DNA from: Nigrospora sphaerica
Taxonomy: Eukaryota; Ascomycota; Sordariomycetes; Amphisphaeriales; Apiosporaceae
Length of the DNA: 64,000 nucleotides
Direction of reading: 5' to 3'
Assembly: GCA_018287875.1 (NCBI GenBank)
Contig: JAGVVL010000017.1
Location: 3,162,001-3,226,000 of the forward strand
Under the pieces are notes generated by a model. The model saw only the letters and a list, made by a program, of their open reading frames with translations. It had not been told where the DNA came from and made no database searches. Below are positions 33,053 to 43,372 of this stretch, one piece after another. How positions within the stretch are numbered: position 1 is the first letter of the stretch; each line of letters starts with the position of its first letter. The translations under genes were made by a program, and so were the position numbers.

Positions 33053-34977
33053 TATTATTATTATTATTATTATTATTGTTCTTACACCTAGCGACCTATC
33101 TAGGCCATGAGGACCCCCTGCGCATCTTAGCCTAGGAAAACCGTTCCGGGCTGACGTCCGGCCGGGTGAAAAACCTAGGTTCCGCTGCGTCGCACCGCTT
33201 CTATCTGCTCTTTGACCTGCCATACCGAGATCGGGCTCAGCGCGCCCGCTTCCTAGCTGATGAGTTGATTCGCCAGCTGGAACATGTCCAGCCTGCCCGA
33301 GCGGAGTAGCCATCTCGCGATAATTCCTGCTTTTCCGGGGGTGTCGAGCATCCTGTCCGTGTCTACCGGTCCTCCTAGAGCTTGGACGAGATGCTCTCGT
33401 CTTTCTCTTTCCCGTGGGCAGAAAACGAGGATATGCCGGACGGTCTCCCTACCCTGACCGCAGTCACACCATGGGCTGTCGAAGCCTGGAACCCTGCGCT
33501 TAAAAAGGAAGTCTCGCAGCCCAATCTTGCCGGTCCTCGCTTGGACAAGGATCGAGCTCTCTGCCTTGTGAAGTCCTTTATGGAGCTTAAGGACGTGCTT
33601 ATCTGGTGGCATCTTGGTTGCCGCCGGGGCTCGTGCTGTTCGGTTTTTCTGCGTTTGTTGCCATCTCTGGAGCCAGTCTCTCTCCTCAGCCTTATGTACT
33701 GAGTCTCCAGCTAGCCATTCGTTTAGCCACCTCTTGCGATCGGGAGTGTCGGGGCCTTTCGGTCTGAGCCGGCGAGTCGATCTTGTTAGAATCCATCTGG
33801 CTGCGTTGTCGTATCTTACTTGGATAAGCGTGGCGATGCGTGGCTGTTGGAACCTTTCTTCCGAAGCCGCCACTCTTTTGTTAAGCCATACGTTTAAGGG
33901 CGATACGTAGGCTTCTGTTTCTAGTGTCGTGGCTGCTGTCGCCTTAAAGGCCCCCGTGACCTTACGGAGGCACTCGGTCTGAATGTCACCTAGTGTCTTA
34001 GCCCTGCTTTTTGGAATGTGACGGTGCCATTCTGATGCTCCGTAACCTACAGCAGACCGTACGGCGGCTGTGTAGACTTGGCGGGTTCGCTGGAGGGACG
34101 CGCCCTATGTCGAGCCGGCTATCCGGTCTAGGGCATAGACCTGCGTCGCCATCTTCTTGGAGATCGATTGGATATGGGTGTCCCAGCGGAGGCGTCTATC
34201 CACGTGGACCCCGAGGACGCGGCAGGAGTCTTCTGGTTCGATTTCGTGGCCTTCTAAGGCTATTTTCGTGTCCGGACCCTTCCGTCTTCGAGAGAAGTGG
34301 ACTAGGTGATATTTCTGGACTGCGAAGGTCATGCCGTGGCTGACTGCCCATTCTTTACAGATCCTGTGAGCGGCTTCCAGCCGCTCGCAGGTCTGCTCGG
34401 GGTCTAAGCCGAAGCCTACGAGGTTCATGTCGTCTGCGAAGGCGATAGTGGCTATCCCGGGGATGGCACTGAGGGCCTTATAAAGGCCGGCTGTGTAGAG
34501 GCAGAAGAGGATAGGCGATAGGGGTGAGCCCTGCGGGACGCCTGCCGGGACCGGGATCTCGTCCGATTCCTGGCCGTCGAAGAGCAGTGTGGTGGATCGG
34601 TTAGAAAGGAAGCTGCGTATCCAGTTAATGGTCCATAAAGGTACTCGGAGCGCTCGTAGGTTGCCGAGGAGTCTATCGTGGTCAACGGAGTCGAAAGCAC
34701 CCGAGATATCTAGCGATAGGAGGGTCGCAGCGCCTCCATGCTTCCAGGCTATGCGGACTAAGTCTGTGAGTAGCCGTAGCGCGGTTTCCGTAGAGCGGCC
34801 CTTCCGGTTGCCCATCTGTTCGTCCGGGAGGAGTCCGTTCTCTTCGGCAAAGCTAGCCAGCCGTTGCGCTAGTAAGCTTTCGATCGTTTTCCCTATGGTG
34901 TTAAGTAACGCAATAGGCCTCCAGCCGCTAGCTTGGTGGTACTCGTTTGGCTGTTTTCCCGGTTTCCGGAGGATGAC
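33053..34977 (-). mobile_element. 5'-truncated non-LTR retrotransposon (LINE)
   Basis: The element lies on the minus strand between two identical 13-bp duplications (33040-33052 and 34978-34990). Its 3' end is an AAT repeat tail (read as ATT on the plus strand, about 33053-33077), then a 3' UTR of about 175 bp, then the coding part. It is 5'-truncated inside the reverse transcriptase domain, so ORF1 and any endonuclease are missing and the copy cannot move by itself. The 3' end matches a second insertion at 55914-56090 (about 6 differences in 180 bases), so it belongs to a family with several copies in this genome. The body has one stop and no frameshift, which points to a young insertion. 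Confidence 0.93.
33253..34977 (-). pseudogene. LINE reverse transcriptase ORF, truncated, one stop
   Basis: From 34977 downward the frame begins inside the RT domain (VILRKPGK, WRPIALLNTIGK), followed by LSLDISGAFDSVDHDRL (palm motif A), AGVPQGSPLSPILFCLY (motif B), IATIAFADDMNLVGFG (the FADD catalytic box, motif C) and LEGHEIEPEDSCRVLGV (motif D/E region). A TAG at 34105-34107 replaces what is probably Trp (STxGASLQ context). The same frame then continues to the TAG at 33253 with a C-terminal region ending in a CCHC-type zinc knuckle (CDCGQGRETVRHILVFC). I saw no RNase H domain between RT and knuckle. RT would copy the element RNA at the target site. Being 5'-truncated, the copy is dead. Confidence 0.9.
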
Positions 34978-34990
34978 TAGTAACGGAAAT
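34978..34990. repeat. Target-site duplication, copy 2 (LINE at 33 kb)
   Basis: Identical 13-mer to 33040-33052, at the truncated 5' end of the element. The RT frame runs on by chance past this point into host DNA (to 35085). Confidence 0.93.
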
Positions 34991-37600
34991 ACTATAGAAA
35001 ATATTTTTCTTTCTTCAAATTCCCCTCTATCGTACCTTAGAAGCAGTGTGGGGAGTCCTGCTGCGGATGAGCGAGTGACAACCAAGAACGACTCCCCGTC
35101 AGTACCTCAACACGCACCGGAGGCCTCGCTATACCCTGCAGAACGCGCGGCGAACAGAGAACTCCTGCGGGTTTGCATCAAAACACCCCTTTTCCCCGGG
35201 AACCCTGGGGGCTGCGGCCCGAATCGCCCGAGGCGGCTTCGACGGCGTCATGGCCCCGATTGCTCGAGGCCGACGGCTCGGCCTTCCGGGGCAACTCGGG
35301 GTCGTCCCAGGGGGTCCAGGTCTCGTAGGGGTACGGGGGTGGGCGTACGAGGGCTTGGGGTAGGGAGGGGGGCCCGACGGGTCGAGCGGCGCGCAGACGA
35401 GAGGTCCGTGGCGCAGTCTGAGTAGTAGCGGACCTACGGATAAAACAGTTTCTTCGCGCGCAGTCGGGTGGAATTTGTAGTCCTGCCTGCATCCTCGTCA
35501 AGCCACCAGCTGGACTCGGTTACATGGACAAAGAGCGAGGGCCGGTTAGCAAAGAGGCACTACCGGTTAACAAAGAGCGACGGCCGGTTGCTAACACGCC
35601 ACGGCAGAAGAAATAAAAGTGCATATGCGCCAACGCCGTCTTTGTATCTTATGTGGTTGTACGAATCCTGGAAGTTTCTGGTATCCAACGCGGAATGGTG
35701 AAGTTGGCGGTGACGGCTGCTTCGAATTACGAGTGGAGGGATCGCCTATCTGACCCACGCCACGAGAACATTGGGCTCCGAGGCGGCTCGCCAATCTGAA
35801 AAGAATGCAGAGGTGTGCCGGATCCGAGTTCTTAGGCATGTTGATTTTGTCGTTGGCCGCAGTGGGGAAATCTGCGAAAACCAGACATTTGGGTGACACT
35901 GTTGGGTTTTGGTCTCTTTTGCAGAGCAAACTCCTCATTCAAACAGCACAAGGGAAATCCTGGGTCAAAAAACCCAGAGTAATTATTTGCTGGCTACAGT
36001 CGAAACGGTAAGTCGAGGCATAACGCCCTTGCCAGTTGGGCGTTGGACACAATTGAGTAATTCACAACTTCGTGTCTAGGTGTCGATCCAGCACTCACGA
36101 CATAGTCATAGACGCTGTTTCTTGAACAGGTGCCCTGCCGTAAACACTGCCCGTAACAACTGCGGTGTTTATTGATGCCACTACGCTGAATAAGAAGTAT
36201 ATCGAAATAAGCTCTGAAAATCCTATCCTATCACGGGATCCAGATATCAGTGAATGGCGGCTTCTCCCTCCCCAGGCGAGGACGCGGTTTTCCTTGATAG
36301 AACCGTCTCCTTTTATTCATTACGGGCGTCACGCTGTGTCCATAAGAACGGACGGTGGGGGCCGTCTAGTTTTAAACTTCGCGAGGAGACTCGAGCAAAA
36401 GTCTTTTGTCGACAAAAGGACGGCCACGCCCCCGAACCAAACCTGACGTACTGCTTCATGAATGAATATGCAAGCAGAAGAGCCACCACGAAGACCCTAG
36501 ATGACTATGACTCTCCGTCATCTGCGCTAACCTTTACCTGTACAGGTGATACCGCGCATGGACAAACCTGCCTCGAATTATGAGCACTGCGTTCGCCTAT
36601 GATCTGCGAGAGGAGCTGAGTTAACCGCCGCCACGTAACGCTTTTTCAACCGACACAAGGATTCCTGGCATCTTTCAAAAGGTCCCGGTCACCCACGAGA
36701 CAGGTTTCGTGTTGTTAAACTCTCATTTTCGTATCAAGACATCAAAGGGGACATAAGACTGAGGGTAGCAGATTCAAAGGAACACTGTCGTGTTTGTGAA
36801 CGTATAGCCGTCACATCTCTGAGGTAAGGCCTCCGAACCATTCCAGCGGGTTTGTTATGATATGTTATTTTAACAGTAGAGAGAAAAAGGGGGCAACGGG
36901 TCTCGAACGCAGGCAGCATAGCTACTACAGAAAACCATAGAGGCACTATTTAACGCTATCGTTACTCATACCTCCATCGCCCCTCAGGCCAGCCACCGCG
37001 TGTTTTCCACTACGTCTAGGCAGGGGTAATAGGAGCACAGAAGCGAAGGGACAGAACCCGACGGATGGACACATCGGTCGCACGACAGCGGGAAATCACA
37101 ACGACGTCCGTGGACCAATGTGTGCTTTTCTCGGTTCATCACGCATGCCCGCTGCGCCGTCGCCAAGTGCCGGCCATGCCTTCATTTCGCCGTAGCCCCG
37201 CGTAGCAATTTCCCCAACCACGCGAGCGTACGGTCTACCCCCAGCGAACTACACACGATATCATCGTTCGTGGGTTCGTCTCTGGACTTGGGGTCCGACA
37301 GACGACGGGGCGTGCATCCGCAGACACAGACTGGCGCACGCCTCGGGGCAGATCGCCCTTCGCGTCCCGGGAGAGCCTTGGGGGTGAAACCCGTCTTGTC
37401 TCGTCAAACCTGCGGCACAGTACACGGCAGGCCCGCTGCGAGAGCTGTGGGTCCCTCAACCCCGGGCTGCTCGAGTCACGGAGAATAGATGAATGTGACA
37501 GGCCACACATCTGTCGGCACCGAACGGTGCGATGTGCCAATTGACCATGGGCCAAGTTACGTGCTGCTGCTATCTAGAACAAACCTGGGCCGATGAGCGG
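34991..37600. other. Intergenic, no supported gene
   Basis: A minus-strand frame at 35178-35501 with a Pro-rich start (RPPPYPYETWTPWDDPE) may be a gene fragment but cannot be named. A short tandem repeat lies at 35530-35595. The rest is stop-rich on both strands. Confidence 0.5.
35530..35595. repeat. Short tandem repeat, three 21-24 bp units
   Basis: Three consecutive units begin with aaagag and contain ccggtt (aaagagcgagggccggttagc, 35530-35550; a diverged copy 35551-35571; a third 35572-35595). In one frame they would encode repeated TKS(E/D)GR-like words, but the frame is short. Confidence 0.65.
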
Positions 37601-40600
37601 CGGGGGTGATGAGCACAAGACTGCGGGGAGCTCTCGGTCATGGACGTGAGCGTCGTGGCAGCTTGCCGTGTGGGATTCTACAACTCCGGGGACAGAGGGG
37701 AAGGGGAAAAAAAAGACGAGACTAAAGTTTGGCCGCCAGCGGGAGCGTGACATTGCGCGTGCGGTGATCGACGCCGCCCAACGACACCAAAAAAGGGGAT
37801 GACCAACGCGGGACCCGCCAGGGGCCACGTGCTCCCCGGTCCAAGTAGGTTTGGCATATCGCAATCCCAGGACTACGGAGGGTTCTTTCGCTTCGATGAC
37901 GATCGCCGCTGGCCCTGGTTTCACTTTGACTCCAATCAACGACACACTCCTAGGGATGCATCCTTCGGTTCCTTCTTCCCGAAGCCGGTTTTTGGGGACG
38001 GGTTCTGTCAAACTGAGAGGGAGGCACCCCGGCTTCATACGGCCAGCGGGGGTTTTTCCTCCGCCATGTTCGGCCCGGCTTTTTTGCGGTGCCCGCCGCG
38101 GAGCTCGAGTTCATTGCTGGCGGGATTGGCGGTGCAGACTGTGGGTGGAGCCCCTTCGCACGCCTCAGGAAAACCTGCTACCTGAGCTTGCTTACCGAGC
38201 ACGCAGACGTTAGGCCACGCATGCGCGGACGGTGTCGCGAGCGGAGAAGGGGGAAGGGGGAGGCAGCGTGGCCTGCTTCGGAGTCATTCTTGGCTACTGA
38301 TCGCTACCAGACGAAGGACGGCACGGTTCTGGGCTCCGTCGTCACACCTACGACACGGTCGCGGTGGGTGGGGGGGGGGGAGGAACACCGGCACGGCCGG
38401 GGCAAAAACAAAAGCAACAGGGGACCATGGGCGCGGGAAAACAAGGGACCGGCGCCGCCAGTACGATGATGCGCCCGCGCCGGCACGGCCATGGGACGGC
38501 CGGCCGGCTTGGTCTGACCGCCGCCACCGCCGGAATACCATAGGACAACTCGAGGCTGCATTGCTGTTTTTCTGGCCAGGAAGAATGAGCCCTGGAGCCC
38601 TGGAATCCCCGCCGCTCAAACGGCCGGTGATAGGTTGAGTGGTTGTGGGGGCGAGGGAGAGCTAGGCAGAGGCAGCTAGGAGATTCGCGTCGTTGAATTT
38701 CTCGTATCGGCGGGTTCGGGCGGGGTCCCAATCATGCTTTCCTCGTTAGGCGACTTCATTAGCACCGTCCATCATTCACCGGCATCTCGCATTCTCGCGT
38801 GTGCATGAAGCGTCGGCGGCATGTTTTTCCTGGTACCGTTTGTCAGACCCGCGTCAGGGCGGAGAGGCCGAGGGGTGGGCGAAAGGGCGGGGGAGAAAGG
38901 GGGGAGGGGAGGGGATAACGGCCGCCCGCGTCGAAGGAGGCGTCTTTTGGTTGTTATCATATATACGTCCAAGGCCGGGCGGAGCGGAGTTGAGGGCGGG
39001 CGTCGGCCAGAGAAAAGGGGAGGGGGACCGGTTCGTATCACTGATAAGCGGAAATGATGATATCGCGGGAAGGGGGGCTCGGGGCGATTTATTGTTTTCT
39101 TGGCGTTCGCCCCTGGGTGCAGCATCGCAGCATACACCTCGGGCCCTGTAAGACGGTCAGCAAATATCGCATAGCAGAACTGCCACCGCTACCAAATGGA
39201 CCGGCCCAGTGGCAGTGGGCGGGCCAGCCAGCCCTACCTGGCCTCTTTAATAAGGATAGGACAGCGAGTCAGCGCGGGCGCCCCCAGACTTGCCCGGGGT
39301 GCTTTTCTTATACGACGCTACGGGAGCGCGACGCGGGAAAACCGTCATCTCGTGCAATCGCATCCCATGGGCCGCACCCTGACGGGCGGACGCCTTCCCG
39401 AAATAGACGCAGACGATTGGCAGAATTGGCAATTTCGCACTCGGCCAGGAGTCAGGGGAGCGGTGGGCAGGGTGGTCAAGGCGGCGAGGGCGGGCAGGGC
39501 CCCCTATCGGCCGCGATTGTCGTGATAATGGAGCTCATTTAATGTAACAATAGAAGAATTGCGGAGTGTAGCACTCGGTCAGGGAGCCAGGAAGCCAGGG
39601 AGCCAGGCTGGCACGCAGGTACGGGGTTCCGGGGCGCCGGATCGGCCGGGGGGCGCAGAGCGTCGATCCTTGGCCTCGCTTGGCCTTTTGACAGGTGCCA
39701 TTGCGGCAACTCGGGGAGGTCCAAGCGGTAGGTAGGGCGGGCGAGTTCCCAACCAACAAGAAAAAAAAACCCAGTCGTACCATCGCTCTCTGCAACGTCC
39801 TACGTGAGGCCGCATCCTGGCCGCGGGTCGGTTGAGGATGGATCTGGAAATGCGTCCACGCCACACCCGCGAAAGCCCAGACGGGACAGGACTGGACTAT
39901 CGATACGGGCACCACGGCAGCATCTCTCCTCCCCTAGTAGAACGAGATGGAAGGCCCGCAACAGCCCGGTCAAGGCCCCCCTCATCTCCTTCTTTTCGTT
40001 CGAGACTGCGGCACTGGCCAGCCGTTCAAGGCTTAGAGAAGCTTTAGTGAGCGGCGGCGACCGCCGGTGCGCCCTTGATTGTCATCCATTCAGCCTTTGC
40101 CTTCCTCGACAATTGCCGAATGAGGGGGTGGGTAGTTTGGTGTTCGTGCGGCCAGAGCGCGTCGTATTCAAGCACAAGCTTCGCCGGGAACGCCGGGGCC
40201 CTTGCACGCCGCGAGATCTGACAAGCGCTGTAGATGCAGATGCGCCTGGTGGCAGGGGAACTTCGATCTACCATTATGGGGAGGGGGACCGATCCCGGGC
40301 CGGAGTTTTCGTAAAGAGATAGCGAATCTGGTGTCAAATTGCCAATGCCGGCTAAGCATCGGGGAAGGAGCGGATACGAACTGGGGACCACTGGAATAGA
40401 AATCCCTTGGGAGCTATGGCAAATGATTTACCGTGGCGAGACGACGGCCAGCACGGCGGCCAGCATTGATGTGTGGTACAGCCCATAGGAGGCGAGGCGG
40501 GCTCGAGTGCCGGTTCTAAACGGCTAACGCCGACGCCGACGATGCATGGGAAGGCTACAAGGGCTGGCTTGGTGGAGGCAGGACTGTTACCTCACCATGA

Positions 40601-43142
40601 TGTTGTCTTCGATGCTTCTGGCGCCATCGAGCCCCCCTCCGCTGTCCAGCTGCCGGCAGGGCTAAAACTCGTACTACAAGCATCAAGGTAGCAAGGGCAG
40701 GGCCGCCGCATAATCGGAGGCGGCCATGTTTCCGGACCTCGTACAGCTCTTCCATCATCAATGTTACAATCCATCCCGGTCGGGTGGCAGAATTTGGCGA
40801 TGGCATGGGGGCCGCCGCCCGTTCCGCAGTGGAGAAGAAGGTCTGCTTTTCAACGAATTCGAGTTCCACCACGATACTCGCAGCTTGGGGGGGGGGAGGG
40901 CCAACCGGATAAGCACAGCCCAGCCCAGCCCTACACAGAGGCTCGTCTGCCTGATCCTGTCCACTGGAAAACCGTAACGGCAGGAGATCGAGAGATGGGA
41001 TGGGATGGATGCTCGGGCAAAGAATTTTCGCTGGGGCGACGGGCGGCTTCCCAACTAGGGCTTGCGCTTGCCCAACTGATTTCCAGCCTAGTCTTGCGAC
41101 AACTGGGGCGCCCCGTGCAACTAGACAGAATCAGGAAATCGCCGGGCAGACAAACTCTCCACCCCCGTACGTCATGACACAGGGAAAACCCAACGGGCGA
41201 GTGGGCGCTGGCGAAGCGCGACGGGTTTCCATGCAATGCAAGCAAGCCGTCCGTCCGAAGCGGTTGCGACCTTACGCAAGCGATGCCGACCAAGAGCCCA
41301 AAAACACAGGACGCCGGCGCGTAGCCCACTAGCCACTATGTTGCCAGACAAAAATAGCCTCCAAGCGGCCTGGGAATCCACGGATGGCTAGGCGGGGGCA
41401 CCCGTGGATGGCAGATGGCCGCAATTCAACAACACAATAGCACGGCTGCTCATCACCCGCAAGCGAAGCGCCATTCAGGCCGGGCCAAGGAAAGAGGCTC
41501 TTAACGAAATCACGGGCGGAGGTTCAATTCGCACCCGTCCACAGCGGTTCAGGGGCCTGTGCATTCTAGAACCCAGCGATCGGCAGGTACAAGCCTGCAT
41601 GCGGACGAGAGGCAGGCCCCCCCCCAAAAAGGACAGCAGGCAGGGACCCTCCGGTGGTCCCAGGGCCTCCATCCATCCCTTACCTCCCTTCCACCCACCA
41701 TACGAATGGGCGCGCTGGCGTTTGTCTTGCTACAGACGGGATGCATGCCCTCCCGTCCATTGGCGTGGGAGAGCCAGGAGACCCAAGCACCGGCCATTGT
41801 CGACCCTTGTCCTCGCATCCATCCGTCCCATCTTACGGGACGCCACCTGCACGTCCAGGCCGCCCAGGGCCTCAGCTCAGGGGCACCCCTCGGCACCTGG
41901 AGCTTGGCAACGTCTGTCTGCGCTCTCATCGTCAGTCAGCACGTTCAGCACTACAGCCGACAAAACAGTGGGCGCCAACGGGCATGGGAGAGGGAGTGGG
42001 GGGAAGGGGGAAGAGGCTTGCGCGTGTTCTCTTCGGCCCATTCGTGGATGCTGAGAGAGTGCTCGTCGGATCCATACCCCTCTCAGCCGTACGGGATCCA
42101 TCCGTCCCCGTCGGCGCCGGTGTCGATGGGCAGAGGCGCCATGATGTCAAGTGCCGCCCTCGCTTGATTTTGCTAGACTGCCAACCTGCCAGCCCGTCTG
42201 CCCGAGCAGGCTGATGCGGCAGCGCCATCAGCCCAGCGAGCCAGACCAGCACCCGCGCGCGAGATAATTTCTATTATTAACAACCTTCTCGCAACCCCTA
42301 CGGTATTCTCCAGCACACGAGGTGGCCCAGTGGTCCGGGCAAGCCGCCCCCTCTTCTGCATACACGAGCCTTGCAAAGTGGGCCGTCGCGAGCTGGCCCA
42401 ATCACGGCGCCGACAGGCCTTACGCCCCCCGGTTTTGCCATTGCTTTCTATCCCGCTGCTGGACTAGGTCCCCAGCGCGTCCTCGTCCGACCTCGTCACC
42501 GGGCGCATCTTCCGGTCTGCAGGGAGACGGGCGGGTGCTACGGGCGGGGCAGCCTGGGCGCGTAGCCATGGCGCGGCACGACAACTACCACACGGCAAGC
42601 TATCTCGCTGCCCGGACAGGCGCAGCGGGCAAGGGCAAGTACCGGATCCCAGAGATTATTGAAGCCTATCTGTGGCGGCGCCGGCGTGGTGAGTGGGTGT
42701 GGGTATGTACGACTGACTGCGGGTTTGGCTCGGCGTGCTACTGGCACATCGCACTCTTCGGCGCCGCCCTCATTGCCCGTACTCCTACCCCGTAGGGAAT
42801 GGAGCCGGCCCTGGTCTGTCCTCAGTGCCTTACCCACCGTAACGCACCCACTCGTCGAGGGTGTGCTCTTTGGCTCCCTTGCCAGGGCGGTAATGGCCCG
42901 GCGACTTAGCCCCAGCCTGCTCTGCTGTACTGCCTGGGTGGCCTGCTGGCCCCGCGAACGGTGCCGCTCCTGACGTGTGCGCTCACTGGCTAATGTACAG
43001 ACAGGCCCAGCATGAGCGGCTTGCCCGAATGAGAGCCGGGAAAGGAAGCCCTGCGACCGCCAGGCCAGGGCTCCGCACCGCCGAAGTTGTGCGAAGGCTC
43101 CAACCTCGACCCCCCCTTGGCCATCCGTACCACCAGTCTGGA
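37601..43142. other. Long gene-poor stretch, no supported gene
   Basis: About 5.5 kb with GC content similar to the flanks but only short, overlapping frames on both strands, none with a recognisable domain or consistent splicing. Short G- or C-runs occur (for example near 38371 and 40891). A small frame around 42568-42795 starts MARHDNYHTASYLAARTG but has no known relative. I saw no LTRs, terminal repeats, transposase or RNA gene. Confidence 0.5.
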
Positions 43143-43147
43143 TATAA
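43143..43147 (+). promoter_or_regulatory. TATA-like element of the mucin-like gene
   Basis: The word tataa in ctggatataagtttcc, about 230 bases before the start codon, followed by a long pyrimidine-rich leader (ctccctctccgtcctgctcc and similar). This arrangement is typical of strongly expressed fungal genes; assignment by position only. Confidence 0.5.
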
Positions 43148-43372
43148 GTTTCCTCCGTGGCTCCCTCTCCGTCCTGCTCCTACCCTTTCCTCCTCACCAG
43201 TCGCTCAATACCCGCCAGTCACTCGCTTATCTGGCCAGCCTTGGTAGATCTTCTTTCTTCTACCTCTGCTTGTGCGTCTAATAGGTTGACACTGCAATTC
43301 ACTCGCTTATACTACTCTTGTTTTCGGCTGTTAATATTTTTAATATTCTCCTAATCCACCTCTACCCTCACA

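Noticed and set aside
34978..35085. Extension of the LINE reverse transcriptase frame upstream of 34978
   Set aside because: It lies beyond the target duplication, hence in host DNA; the open frame is accidental.
36890..36960. tRNA-like T-arm word on the minus strand (gcgttcgagacc)
   Set aside because: The flanking bases do not pair as a T stem and no anticodon or acceptor stem could be drawn. No tRNA gene was found elsewhere in the window.
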